This document shows positions 35,741 to 47,745 of a stretch of DNA of 64,000 bases, in pieces. The DNA is taken from contig OY997651.1 in assembly GCA_963921795.1 (NCBI GenBank), forward strand, positions 44,839,828 through 44,903,827, in the 5' to 3' direction. Source of the stretch: Nannobrachium achirus (lineage: Eukaryota; Chordata; Actinopteri; Myctophiformes; Myctophidae). Every line of letters starts with the position of its first letter. Position 1 is the first letter of the stretch. A program made the translations under genes and the position numbers. Below the pieces are notes generated by a model. It was not told where the DNA came from. It was given only the letters and a program-made list of their open reading frames with translations, and did no database searches.

Positions 35741-36954
35741 GACTTTGGGGCGATGGTTAAAACAAAATAATTTCACTCGCTCCTCTGTAGTTTTTGTTGC
35801 ATTTCACACACCTTTTTGGAGTCCAGAAACAAGCGTTCTCCTTTGCGTCAGAGCGGCCCTCAGTTCATTCCGACCTCCACCGCCGGGAGACGGAGTGTCA
35901 TTAATGGCAACGGCGATGGATCCTTGTTAGCGTGAAATAAAAGCCCCAGAATACTCCCGACATATATCAGTATACGCCCATCAACCTCTGCAGTCAAGTC
36001 TGCCCCGCCTGCAGCCCTGCAGTTCGCTCGCTCGCTCGCTCGCCTCGCTCGCACGTATCTCCCCGTGGCCGTCGTCCAAATTGATTTCCCCTGTCTTTTC
36101 CCCGCCGTTGCATTGTGGGTCCGACACGAAATAAGGTGTCATACACGACCACAGGGACCAGATGAACGCGCCCCGCCAGAAACAGCCATTCGTAGCTTTT
36201 TTCCATTATAGCCATGGAGGCGGGAGGAGCGGAGATAGCACTCTGCCTGCACGCCTGGAGGTGATGATGATCCTCCCCTGCCTGCCGTTTGATTAATGTC
36301 CCCGTTGGCTCCGCTGGTCACGTCACTCGCTAACACATCAGGATGGGCAGGTTTTTTTTCTTTTTTTTCTCCCTTTCAACCGTCCATCAGCTACATTCAT
36401 TCACTTACGCTCATTTCACCGTTGCACCTTTCACTTTCACTTGCAACAGAAAGCAAAAAGAATGTATTGGGTCACTGGTGCAGTAAAGACCCTATATATA
36501 GTTCTACTATAGTCCTGTGTCCGGGGGGTGTGCGATGAGGGATTGAATGTAGGAAGAAGTAGTGATGGAGAACCCAGACCGGTAACCAGAATAGTCACCA
36601 TCGATATCCAGTTGTGCAATACCCATTGTATAAGTCTGTCTGGCTGGCACTCTTTTATGCCCATGACATGGTGTTCCGTTGTAGTAGATTAGAGATTATC
36701 ATGATTGATTATGTGTGACGTTAAAGAGTAGATCCTGTGTGTCATCCTCCCAGTCCGACGCTTTGTTGCTTGTCTTATGTTTGTCTTTGTCTCTTTTATT
36801 TTCTTTTTCTTTTTTGGAGCAGACCCCATGAATGCCCCACCCTTTAATGCAAACCCCAATATACCTGTTGTCATAGGACCCGTTTTGACCATCTGTTTGC
36901 CTTTTTCCCCTTATGCCCATATATGGAGATCTCTGCACACACAGTACCGGTTGC
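35741..36954. other. Intron, short CTCG repeat only
   Basis: GCTCGCTCGCTCGC at about 36025-36052. No genes recognised. Confidence 0.45.
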
Positions 36955-37395
36955 TGAAAACTCTGTCAGACATCAGCTCCGCATACGGGCATTCATTTTA
37001 TGCCCATATCTGGAGAACGCGCGTGCCGGTGGGAAGAACGGTTCTCGAGATACGTGGATTACATACATACATACACATTCACAGAGATTTTTTGTTGACT
37101 CATGTGGCGTACGTGATGTCAGAGCCTTTTATGAAGTGATGTCACAATGAGTCAGCGCTTGCGCCGATTTCCTCCGGAACAGCCTGATGTCAACAATCAG
37201 CTCCGCATAAGGAGATTCCGAACGTTTTGCGCCGGTTCGAAAAAAACCTGCGTCGGGTCGAGGCCCGGCACTGCACTCCGCGCCACGGCGGAGAACGTGC
37301 GTGCCGAATCTGATGCCGGTGGGACGAACGGTTCTCGAGATACGCAGATTACATACACGCAGACAGACAGAGATTTGTCGCATTTATAGATAGAT
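36955..37395. repeat. Two related copies of an unidentified dispersed repeat
   Basis: CATCAGCTCCGCATA ... GGTTCTCGAGATACG then ATTACATACA and CACAGAGATTTTT at about 36970-37090, and AATCAGCTCCGCATA ... GGTTCTCGAGATACG, ATTACATACACGCAGACAG at about 37190-37395, both in + orientation. The end with ACAGACAG and a GATAGATA tail suggests a retroposon 3' end. Confidence 0.55.
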
Positions 37396-39291
37396 ATCTA
37401 GCTCTTATGAGACGTCATTGATATGATACTGGATAGCTTGTAAGAGTCTAGATGTCGCACTAGGACTGAGTAGCTGTTGTTTTCGTAAAGCCTATCTTGT
37501 TATGGTACAGCTCATCCCAGAGGCCTTGAAGCCACACAGTATAACTTAGTTTCTGACCATTATTCTTAGCAGAACTACTTTACCACTGTCCAGAGTGTTA
37601 ACTGTACTTCTGTCCATGATATCATGTTAGATAAACTTGACCACCACCACCACCTAATACATTGTCTTGTCTCCCCATTTTCTCATTGATTATTGATTGA
37701 TCTGAATTCCACAACAGTGCCCAGGTCAGTCAGTGATGTTCAGTTGGGATTTTGATGTCAGTTGGCCATTGTTACCATGGTGGTGACACTGTTTAGTATC
37801 AGTAATGGCATGCTGACAGACGGTCAGACGGCGGACGGCGGACAGACATTCGGTAAATTAATAGTTGGATATATGACCCTAAAATGGACCCTATAGCATC
37901 CCTATCTTGGACGTGCCATAATGGCAGAACATTCAGGGGGACTCATAGTCTATCTTCATCGGCTATTTTCATCTAAGAGATTTGGTGTCGATGGAAAAGT
38001 GGAGGGTACCAAGTAGCCTATCGGTCCCTGGCGGATCCCGATCATGGGGTTTAAACGGTCAACACAGAGTGCATATAGCACTATGAATAAATCCTAAAGA
38101 ATAATGACACCAAGTTCATGTAAAAACCTTTATTTTGACCGCCTCGCCATTGATCACCGCTGGGCTATATATTTCTCGAAATCATTTCTGTGCCCTCTGA
38201 AGCAAATGGCATTCATTTCACAGACACACAGCCGCCACGGTTGGCATTTCACACATAATGAAACCTCACTTTCTCGGAGACGCGGAGCCGCCTGTGGATT
38301 CTCCTTAAACAAGGATGCCCTGCACTCATTAACATCTGGCGCAGAGCGCGGTTGGGGAGGCGACACGGTTGCACCGCGGTGCGTGACAGAGGCCCTCCCC
38401 TCCTCTCATCATCCCCCACCACCCCCCACCCCAGTATGAGCCCTGCCACAGCGGCAGATGAAAGTGCCACGGGGGCGCACCGGTTGGTTGATGGTGTCTG
38501 CGCCGCGGTGTCGACCGAGGCCTTTTGTTCGAGCACCGTGGCGAAGAACGGAGGGGGGGCCGGAGCTTCAGAGGTTTGCGGTGATGTAAGGGGGCCCTCT
38601 TTAATTATTCAGCCGTCAGATATTAAAGCGGGAGCCCAGGATTTGAGCTGCTCTCTACTGGGAAGCCTCGCCATTAATAAACAAAGTGGCTTGTATTATG
38701 CATGACTGGTGCTTTGAAACCCCCCCTCCGCCCCCAAAAGCTGAGAGGGTTTTTCTTTTTTTAAGGCGGAGGACACTTTCATCAGCTCTATTCAGCTACT
38801 ATTCTTGTCGTGCCACCCCCTCACCCAGCTTTTGATCACATTGTGTTGAGGAGTGTGTAGCTTCTAAAGAACAAGATCGCACCGCGCAGGTGAAACTAGA
38901 TGATATTGTCTCGACTCTATCTGACCACTATGCGACACCGAGGGACGTGAGGCTCGATCAGGAATTGCACTTGGCTTGGCCAAAGAGACCCTGTTTTCAT
39001 TTTGTGGCGTTTGATTTAGTACATTAACATTAACAGCAGTGTTGTAGCCTATTGGTGATTTAATTGATTGGAGGCAGACTCATTTAATTACGTGTCACGC
39101 ACCTCACCTACGCTTACTGGAGTTGGCAGACCATTGATATGCGTCCAGGCTCGTTCCTATGTTAATGCCAGATGGTGTGACACGACTACAGCTAAACGTC
39201 ATTGAGGTGAACTAGGGTTGCTCCTGCTCTGAAAGATTCTGGACGGTCGTGTGACACGACCAATGCAACACTGATTAACAGGTTGTTTACA
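37396..39291. other. Intron, repeat-poor; candidate conserved non-coding element
   Basis: The section 38575-38705 has TTTAATTATTCAGCCGTCAG and GCCATTAATAAACAAAGTGG-type AT-rich homeobox-like motifs in otherwise unique DNA. Conservation is a guess by eye. Elsewhere nothing recognised. Confidence 0.35.
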
Positions 39292-39644
39292 GTGTAAACC
39301 AGTGGTTCCCAAACCTTTTAGCTTGTGAGCCCAAAATCTTAATCAGATGTTTGCCTTGGACCCAAACTAGTGAAAATAGTTGATCTATAAGTTTGTAGAT
39401 CAGCCACTTTCACTACTTCTTAAACATTTGTTCTCTAATTTATGGAATTTCTTAGATTTTTATTTGATTTCTTCATGAAATTACTGAAAAAAAAGCTTTT
39501 TTGGTAGTGTTTTTTGAAGATGTTTTGAAATAATAATAATTAAAAACTAAATGTAGGAAACAAAAAAAATAAGGGACCCATAAAAATGTGTCCGCAAGCC
39601 ACAAATGGGTCCCAACCCAGTGCTTGGGAAACAGTGACGTAAAC
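39292..39644. mobile_element. hAT-like element with CAGTGGTTCCCAAAC end, TSD 6/8
   Basis: Body 39300-39636 with ends CAGTGGTTCCCAAACC and GCTTGGGAAACAGTG; flanks GTGTAAAC and ACGTAAAC. It carries a centre-shortened hairpin at about 39372-39415 (GATCTATAAGTTTGTAGATC). Confidence 0.75.
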
Positions 39645-40041
39645 AACCTGACATTTAGAACCTGAAGTATTACAACGACCTGTTAAAATAGTACTCTGAA
39701 GTCTTATTTGCGTGAGAACCAGGATAGTGTTGTTATGTGTTACTCTCCTCTCATAGTATGAAGTGGGCCACTAAGCATCCACAGTATCATAGCTTAACAA
39801 GCTTAGCAACCTTCCCCTCTCCCCCCAACACCCACCCCTCCCTCCCTCTGTTCCCTCCACAGCAAAGAAAACATTGACATCTTTGCATGGCCATGTTACT
39901 CCCACGTATTCTGCTATGATTTCCTTGAGTGAGAGGCGGTGAGAGGCGGGTTGGGGATGTCAACAGGGGCTTCTTGTCAAGATTTGTTTATTCCGGGTTG
40001 GTTGACAGTGGGAACACCCGCGGGACGGGGCTGTATTGACG

Positions 40042-40638
40042 ACTGCAGGCAGGGGTGTCGCACCACATTCTGGGCCCTGGGTACAAGGATTCACTGCGGG
40101 CCCCCCCATGAATGTTCTTCACAGGGGGAGGGGGTTTGACCCATTTAGACTGGGAACGCATTACTTTGCGCTTTGACTATTGAAAAATAGCAGATCTACA
40201 AGCTCACAGTGCGGCACCGAGTGCCGCTCTGCGAGCTTGTAGATCTGCTATTTTTGAAAAATCATGAAGTCTTATTATATTTCAAATCCTTCTAAGGTTT
40301 TTTGAATGTTTCTGTGTCAGTGGTGCTCAAACTTTTTCATGTGAAGGACCTCCAAAATGATATGTATTTGGCCACGGACCCCCATCTCAAAATATTTCGT
40401 TCCAGGGACCCCCCCAGAAGCAAAATCTGAGTTACAAATGTTCGCTTAAAAAAATAGATATATTCAAAGATTTGCACACATTTTCACGATTCATCTACAA
40501 GCTCGTTGCCGTGCTACGAGTTGGAATATCTGCTAATTTTCCATAGCTAAAGTATAACATGATTATGGCCACCCTCCATCTTGGGCCCTAGTAACTCAGT
40601 CCCACTTTTCCCCCCCTTGTGACGCCCCTGACTGCATG
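40042..40638. mobile_element. hAT element, CAGGGGYGTC family, reverse orientation, TSD 7/8
   Basis: Body 40050-40630. Flanks ACTGCAGG and ACTGCATG agree at 7 of 8. Starts CAGGGGTGTCGCACCACATT and ends TTGTGACGCCCCTG. Hairpin one (about 40181-40258) is intact; hairpin two (40488-40545) is badly decayed. Confidence 0.88.
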
Positions 40639-40658
40639 GAGCTTGTTTTTCCTACTCG

Positions 40659-40660
<2 letters not shown>

Positions 40661-40739
<79 letters not shown>

Positions 40740-40770
40740 AGCGTGTGCGTGTGTGCGTGCGTGCGTGCGT
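40661..40770. repeat. (GT)n then (GTGC)n microsatellite
   Basis: Pure GT to about 40735, then GTGC/GCGT variants. Confidence 0.95.
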
Positions 40771-41048
40771 GCGCATGTTTTTTTTACCGCAGTCCTAGGG
40801 GAACGCCGGTTTTCTTGGCTTAATTATTCCTCGTCGCTGTGATACCGTAATGGCCGCCGTAGCACATTAGCTCTGATTCTGAAAAAGAATGTGATCTTTT
40901 TGCCGAAGGGGAGAGGGCGGGAGGATGGCTTATTATTCCAATCGATGCAGGATTCCAGGAATCGGAGCAGGCTGAGCTGCCTGCGTTTTCCTTATGCATG
41001 CATATACTGTACAATATGCACGTGTCTCTTACACTCTCGCATACACGA

Positions 41049-41139
<91 letters not shown>
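41049..41139. repeat. (CA)n microsatellite
   Basis: About 45 CA units, complementary to the GT tract 280 bp upstream. Confidence 0.95.
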
Positions 41140-41141
<2 letters not shown>

Positions 41142-41347
41142 TGTGCACGAGTACGCAGATATCCGCAGGGCAGACCATAAGTAACTCGGAGTTTGCAGGG
41201 AACATCAAAGACCTCAACATATTTTCTCGTCTGACACGTGCGTGTCAGTCAGAGGCTCCGGCTGACTGACAGGCAGTGCGTGCATCGACCCCGCCCCCTT
41301 CCTGCCACCTACTGCTACTAATGTGGCCCCACAGGCCATCACCCACA

Positions 41348-41599
41348 GTCACTGTCGGGCAGAAACCTTGTATCTCCAAGTTTCAAATTTGCATGTTTTT
41401 TCGTAAATTAAAGCCCTATACTTCATCATACAAAAGTGTCACACGAAACTAGTGAAAATAGCAGATCTACAAGCACACCACGCCTCGCGGTGTGAGTTGC
41501 TGTGTGCTTGTAGATCGGCTATTTTCACAAATTTAACTCGTTTTTAAAACGATATAAAATAACGGTTTTGGACATACAAGGTTTCCACCCGACAGCGAC
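41348..41599. mobile_element. Inverted-repeat element with GTCGGGTGGAAACC-type ends
   Basis: Ends CACTGTCGGGCAGAAACCTT and AGGTTTCCACCCGACAGCGA. Central hairpin at about 41451-41530 with a partly mismatched loop side. Confidence 0.8.
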
Positions 41600-41608
41600 C
41601 ATATACAG

Positions 41609-42128
41609 CAGTGGTTTTCAGCCATTTTCATATCAAGGTCCATTATTTATTCAGCATTTGAGCCGTGGACCACCATTTGATGAGATTTTAGCCTCTCAGA
41701 CCCAAAACTTTGAATATGTCGTTGTCGTCGGATAAGATTTTGTCCACAATTCCATGCTGTATAGAAGTGATACCATAGAAGAGATAACACGCAAAACGTT
41801 TGATCAAAAATAACAATACTTCTACCTTCTAAATTTGTCGACTTCTTGTAAACTAACCAAGTAATGCAGATGTTTAACAAAGAATGTAACACTTGAGATC
41901 GTTAAATGAGACCAAATAGACCCCTCAAGCCTCTATCATAGTCCAATGTGAAGAGCTATCACCTCACTGCGGTGCAGTTTTCTAGCTATATCACCTTGGC
42001 TTTGTTATATATTTTTAGGTGATAGCTAGAAAACCACACCGCGGTGAGGTGATAGCTCTTCACCTTGGACTATGATAGAGGCTTCCAGGACCACTGGTGG
42101 TCCCCGGACCACTGGTTGAGAACCACTG
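41609..42128. mobile_element. hAT-like element with CAGTGGTTTTCAGCC / GGTTGAGAACCACTG ends
   Basis: Family landmarks are GGTCCATTATTTATTCAGC near the left and CCGGACCACTGG near the right. Other copies: 49935 (split by a LINE) and 61650-62651. The target duplication is unclear. It holds a separate long foldback at 41927-42084. Confidence 0.75.
41927..42084. repeat. Long inverted repeat (foldback) of 158 bp
   Basis: AAGCCTCTATCATAGTCCAA ... and its inverse ending CTATGATAGAGGCTT. Arms of about 60 bp with a few mismatches enclose about 30 bp. Absent from the sister copies of the host, so probably a MITE insertion. Confidence 0.85.
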
Positions 42129-42271
42129 ATAAAAATATGAGGGGAAAGGAAGAAAAAGAAGAAGAAGAAGAGATGGATGGTGGGGAAGGAAAGAGGGAGA
42201 TTAATTGAGTAGGGAGGAAAAAGGAGATCCTTCACAGCAGGAGAGGGGTAGAGGAAGGCTGGAGGGCGCGG

Positions 42272-42298
<27 letters not shown>
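42272..42298. repeat. (GA)n tract
   Basis: GA run in a purine-rich 200-bp stretch. Confidence 0.9.
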
Positions 42299-42304
<6 letters not shown>

Positions 42305-42519
42305 AGAGAGGGAGAGGGAGAGAGGGGGGAAAGAGAAGGAAGGGTACAAGGAAGGATGAAGTCTGGCCTCAGAGTGTTTGAGGGCCTCTAACTCATCTCC
42401 TCGCTCACACAGAGTCTTGACACACTTAAATCTCCTCCCGGGGGCTTTGGGGAGTTGGGGGTGGAGGGGGGAGATGAACCGACCGAGGCACTACTGGAGC
42501 AGAACCAGAGATACAGGCG

Positions 42520-43060
42520 CAGCGGTGGAGAAAAGTACTCACATATCTCACATGTTTTGCTTGAGTAAAAGTATCAATACTGCAACGTAGATGTACTCTG
42601 TTACAAGTAGAAGTCCGGAATTCGAAATGCACTTGAGTAAAACGACAATCGGCATTAAATGTACTTAAAGTACCAAAAGGAAAAGTAGCCTCTGCCTTTT
42701 TAGTTTGATGGTTCCGCATCTCCATTCTCCAGCGAACAGGAGAAATGCCCCACAGTTTGAAAATAGCAGATCTACAAGCTCTGTGAGCTTGTAGATTGTC
42801 TATTTTCAAATATCCTTGGTATAAAATAGGGCTAAAATGGATTAATGTATGTTTTATAATATAATCATTTATATCTGCAAAGTAACTAAAGTTTTCAAAT
42901 ACATGCAGTGGAGTAAAAGTACAATATTCGGATCCGAGATGTAGTGGAGTAGAAGTGAAAGTACTGGAACCTGGAAATTAAAGTAAAGTACAAATAATAC
43001 CTCAAAATTGTACTTAAGTACAATACTTAAGTAAAGGTACTTAGTTACTTTACACCACTG
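42520..43060. mobile_element. hAT-like element (CAGTGGTGTAAA type) with captured 63-bp segment
   Basis: Ends CAGCGGTGGAGAAAAGTA and TAGTTACTTTACACCACTG. Hairpin with shortened centre at 42758-42808. A block at 42688-42750 is absent from sister copies and matches sequence outside the element at 43223-43285. Confidence 0.78.
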
Positions 43061-43560
43061 CACAGCACCACTGCACCCCCATCTTATCCAAACCCATCAG
43101 TCATTTCGGTGAGGAAATAGGTTACTCAGGAGTCACCCAGGTGATTTTTTTTTCTTTTTTTTTTTTCTTTCTTTTTCTTGATGCCTGACTGGACTCGAGG
43201 TTCTGGGCCAGCGGAGCCCTAAGCCTCTGCCTTTTTAAGTTTGATGGTCGCCGCCGCATCTCCATTCTCCAGAAGAAATGCCCCCAGGCAGGGAACAAAT
43301 TGTGCGTTGCATTGACTTTTCCTTGCCTTTTCATCATCAGCCGGGCGGGCCAGGCGGCACCTGAAGGCAACGGACCTGATGGAAACGGCCCTGACCCAAA
43401 TAAGAGAAGACCGCCACAGATAATGTAAAAACCATTGACCGTTGGCGGCCATTTGTCAGATGACTCACGACTTCGTTCCATCTCGGTGTCGATGTTAGTT
43501 AGACGTATAGCGTTGTCTCCATCCGTATAAACACGGCCACTGTTGCAGCAGGTCTCAGAG

Positions 43561-44199
43561 CAGGGGCGTCACAAGTGGGGGAAAAGTGGGACTGAGTTAC
43601 TAGGGCCCAAGATGGAGGGGCCTTAATTATTTAATACTTTAGCTATTGAAAAAATAGCAGATATACAAGCTACAGCGAGTCAGAGTGCCGCGCTGAAAGC
43701 TTGTAGATCTGCTATTTTCGAAAAGTCGTGAAAATCTGTGCAAATCTTTAAATGTATAATTTTTTTAAGCGAACATTTGTAACTCAAATTTTGCTTCTGG
43801 GGGTGTCCCTGGAACAAAATATTTTGAGATTTGGCCAATTATATATCATTTTGAGGGATCCTTCACATGAAAACGTTTGAGCATGCACCACTGACAAGCA
43901 AATAAAAAAACATAATTACGTAATAATGCGTTCCCATTCTAAATGGGTTAAACCCCCTCCCTCCCGCTATAAGGAACATTCATGGGGGGCCCGCAGTGAA
44001 CACATCTCCATTCAGAAACATTGCCATTCAGAAGATTGACTTCCATTATTCTAAATGGAAGTGTCACCTAAACCTAACCTTAACCCTAACCTCAGTGTGG
44101 GTATTTCTGAATGGGGATGTTTCTAAGTGGGGGTGTTTCTGAGGAGGTCTGCCCCCGAGTCCTTGTACCCAGGGCCCAGACTTTGGTGTGACACCCCTG
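43561..44199. mobile_element. hAT-like element, CAGGGGCGTC family, with secondary MITE insertion
   Basis: Starts CAGGGGCGTCACAAGTGGGG and ends GTGTGACACCCCTG. A hairpin lies at about 43648-43722. Between GCAGTGAA (ending 43999) and TCCTTGTACCC (from 44160) an extra inverted-repeat segment built on CCATTCAGAAACA / TTTCTGAATGGGG interrupts the normal family sequence. No 8-bp duplication seen. Confidence 0.78.
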
Positions 44200-45451
44200 A
44201 GTGTGCTTACGGTGCATTTGCCCTGCTGTTATCCGATTTCCACGCGTCTCTGTCTCCCATCCGGGTGCCCGTGCCTGTGTGTGTGTGGGGCAGGAACAGG
44301 GGGAACGGGTGTAGGTCAATATCTCCTCAGACAGAGTCAAGTGAAAGCGATAACTCGCAGAGGGCCGTAAAGGAGATTGATGCAGCCGCGCTCGTGTTGT
44401 GCAGGCGGAAGCAAGGAGGAAGGCTCCTTAATGGCAGAGGCACAAGCGACGAAGGCCCCGTCTGGCATCTTCCTGTACTTAAAGGACAGAGACCGTGGCT
44501 ATAATCTGTCTGAGACGATAACTAATGTGGTTTTTCCCTTCTCTATCTGCCCGGAGGATAAAAACCAAAAAGGCTTATCTCATGGCCTGCATGTAAGGCG
44601 AATCCCTCCGTCGCTCCGCCGTCCTCCGCAAAAGAGCCTATCCTCCTCCTCCTCGCGCTTCCTCCGCACCGCTCCTCATTGGACGGAGCATTATTGAACC
44701 GCCAATGGCGGGGCACGCGTGTGGGCGGGGCTAAGAGGGGTCTGATTGCACGCCAGAGAATGCAGGAAAAAAACAATTGTTTTTTTTTCTTCCCACTACT
44801 GTACTGGATATCCTCTATTTTATGGATGAGCGGAACGTGTTGCAGAACGATGTAACACACAGAAAAAAACATGACATTTAATCTGCTAAATTATTTGTTT
44901 ATGCTGGAGGACTGAGCAGGCGCCTTGGCCCTACGTATCTGATTCTCCTATTTTCCCTCTGCGCGGCGTTAAATTGAAACTGGCATCCAACGCTTCCTCT
45001 AAATACTGGAAACTCATGTTTAATTTGACTCTCGCCAGTAATTTGGGCTCCTCAGTGTTTTCAATTAAACCTTTTTGCATCCGTGTCCAGAGAGCCCTGA
45101 GCACGCTGCGGAGACGCCCCGGCTCTCTCTCTCTCTCTCTCGTTGCATATTCATGTGTCATGGTAATGAGAGGGCTAGCGTAGCACCACGCACCAGCGTG
45201 TCAAACCTTTCAGCTTGATGTACGCTCATCCATCTGCACAGGTTAGGCTTAGCCACAAATTGGGTTAGATTACCCACCCGCTGTCATCGTTGAACCCCAA
45301 ACCGACAGGGATGATGATGGATTATCCTACCTCTGCGGCACGTTGCGTCCGCGGATTATGTCATATGATACACTTAACTGGGGGAAATTGACTTTTGAAA
45401 TGATTGGATCTGCAGTCTCTTTAAGTTATCAGCTTCACGTTAAATACAAAA
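44200..45451. other. Intron, repeat-poor, candidate conserved element
   Basis: The section 44880-45120 lacks repeats and has AT-rich motif clusters (TAATCTGCTAAATTATTTG, GGCGTTAAATTGAAACTGG). Conservation is unverified. No exon recognised. Confidence 0.35.
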
Positions 45452-45750
45452 CAGTGTTGTTTTTGATGGCAAATTTTGATTTAGTTTTAGTCACAGCCTT
45501 TTGAATAAAATGTCATTTAGTTTTAGTCGTGATTTAGTCACCTGAAAAGTAGTTTTAGTCTAATTTTTGTCGACTAAATGTCATACAATTTTAGGCGACT
45601 AAATCTACAGTTCATTTAGTCAACTGATATGTATTTTGGCAGGCCTTGATGGCATAATAATGACTGCCTTTACACCTGGTTGCGTGCTGAAAATAGCCGA
45701 TCTACAAGCTCACAACGTTGTGAGCTTGTACAAAACGCTTGTACAAAACG
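45452..45750. mobile_element. Truncated hAT element (CAGTGTTGTTTTTGA family) with hairpin
   Basis: CAGTGTTGTTTTTGATGGC and TTTAGTC steps match 11065-11693 in reverse. At the point where that copy has GCTGAAAATTTTCAGC, this one runs GCTGAAAATAGCCGATC into a shortened hairpin (CTCACAACGTTGTGAG), then stops. CTTGTACAAAACG is duplicated in tandem at the break. Confidence 0.75.
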
Positions 45751-46228
45751 CCTAATGGCTATAGTTGCGTTTTGAGATGCAGGTGAATTCACCTGGCGCC
45801 TGAGGAATTAGACCCTGGGAGAGGGGGGGGGAGGGGAGAGGGGGCTGGACGTTTCTAGCTCAAGCTAAGATGGATGGCCGGAGTACAGCTAATTAAGGCT
45901 AGATCTTGGCACTGCCAAACACGCTTCCCGGCCGCCATGGCCTCCATTCGTCAGACGCCGGCGGCCCTGTTTGACCTCGCCTCGTCCGTCGCCTCTGACT
46001 CTGTCTGCACGCTGTCTCCGCGTTTGAAACATGGGCCGCCCGGGGTGTGTTGGGCTCCTCCATATCGACTCTACGCCGATGATTTACCGCTGTTTTTCTT
46101 TAAACACCTTTTTTTCCTCCGGTTTACCATGTCTACTCCTACATGATTAACATCTCTTTCCCCTGCTCATTGTAGTGCCTCTCGCCAGTCCCCCACCCAC
46201 CCACTCACAACCTCCTCTCGATATGGTA

Positions 46229-46779
46229 GGTGCTAGCAGGGGTGTCGCACCAAATTCTGGGCCCTGGGTACAAGGATTCACTGCGGGCCCCCCATGGATG
46301 TTCTTCATAGGGGAGGGGTTTTGACCCATCTAGCCTGGGAACACATTATTACGTATTATTTTGTGCTTTAACTATTGAAAAATAGCAGATCTACAAGCTC
46401 ACAGTGCGGCACTGATCTGTTATTACTATAAATTCTTAAAAAAAAAAAAAAAAAAAAAGAAACTATGTTTGTGGTGCGCAAACTTTTTCATTTGAAGGAC
46501 CCCCAAAATGATATGTATTTGGTCACGGAACCCCCATCTCAAAATATTTAGTTCCAGGGACCCCCAGAGGCAAAATTTTAGTTCGCTTAAAAAATACATA
46601 CATTTTCAAAGATTTGCACACGTTTCCACAACTTTTCGAAAATAGCAGATCTACAAGCTCGCAGTGAGCTTGTATACCTGCTATTTTTCAATAGCTAAAG
46701 TATTAAGGCCCCTCTGCCTTGGGCCCTAGTAACTCACTCCCACTTCTCCCCTCCCTTGTGTGACACCCATGGGTGCTAT
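46229..46779. mobile_element. hAT element, CAGGGGYGTC family, reverse orientation, TSD 7/8
   Basis: Body 46237-46771. Flanks GGTGCTAG and GGTGCTAT. Starts CAGGGGTGTCGCACCAAATT; the right end has mutated to GTGACACCCATG. Both hairpins are centre-deleted or half copies. Confidence 0.87.
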
Positions 46780-47096
46780 AGGCAGGGGAGAGACGGTGTG
46801 TTCCCTCCAGAAAGCTGGCCCCGGAGTGATTTGTAGCCTCCCTGGTATCTCCAGCCTGCACAGGCAGAGCACCCTGAACGACGCTTGACTTTAAGCGTTC
46901 TCCCCTGTCGAGAGAGCGAGTGTTTCACTGCCTGTCAGTCATCCGTCTTGCCCCTGTCAACCTCCCTCTCCTTTCATATCCCATCCCTGTGGCTTCATCT
47001 ACAGTGTCCCGGAAAAAAGTGTAAAAAAGCTCTGCAGATATCAATCATATCTGGCTCACAGGTTGAAGCCCGAACCGCACCGTCCCTATATAGCAG

Positions 47097-47280
47097 CGTC
47101 GTTGTCGGGTGGAAACCTTGTATGTCCAAGAGTTTGTTTTGTATTTATCATTTTAAAAATGAACTAAACTAGTGAAAACAGCAGATCTACAAGCACACAA
47201 CGCCTCGCGGTGCGAGGCGTTGTGTGCTTGTAGATCGGCTGTTTTCACTACTTTTGTGACACAGTCTTGTACGATATGCA
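47097..47280. mobile_element. Half copy of the GTCGGGTGGAAACC element with intact hairpin
   Basis: CGTCGTTGTCGGGTGGAAAC at the left. The 81-nt palindrome at 47170-47250 is identical base for base to the one at 9792-9872. Right terminus missing. Confidence 0.8.
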
Positions 47281-47323
47281 ACACTGAAAGGATCGAGAAG
47301 TCATGCCTTGCGGGTGAAATAAA

Positions 47324-47745
47324 CTGGTGGGTTCTCAAAGAGGGGTCCAGGGACCCCCCCAGGGGTCCTTGATGGGAGTTCCAGGGGGCCCCCAGCTAGA
47401 TCATAGATACAGTAGTTAGGAGCCAACTCTTGACTCTTATGGGTCCAACTCTTATGGGTCCGTTTGGTTCCATTTGTACACTCTCTCAGAGTTAAATTAA
47501 CATTGGTTTTACAATAGAAATGTGGGTACCAGAGATAGAAATGCTATTAAATAGGGAGTCCGTAGCTTAAATGCATGTCAAACCGGGGGTCCTTGAAATT
47601 AAAATGGTTGAGAATCACTGCTAGAGCTGTAAAAAGCTTCTCTTACTGGGGTTCCTGGCATATCTTTTCAAATTGAGGTCTTCGAGCTAACAAGTGAAAA
47701 TTTGGGTGTCCTCGCCATGCAAATGTTTTAGAACCACTGTATTAG
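47324..47745. mobile_element. hAT-like remnants (GGTTCTCAAAG type)
   Basis: CTGGTGGGTTCTCAAAGAGG to GGTTGAGAATCACTG (about 47324-47620), followed by a second partial copy ending TTTTAGAACCACTG near 47739. Confidence 0.55.

Noticed and set aside
44075..44100. Telomere-like CCTTAACCCTAACC
   Set aside because: Fewer than three imperfect units, inside an inverted-repeat insertion; not an interstitial telomere array.
45874..46146. Frame containing LYADDLPLFF, resembling the YADD catalytic box of reverse transcriptase
   Set aside because: Neighbouring residues lack every other RT block (no GVPQGS-type motif upstream), so the tetrapeptide is probably coincidence.
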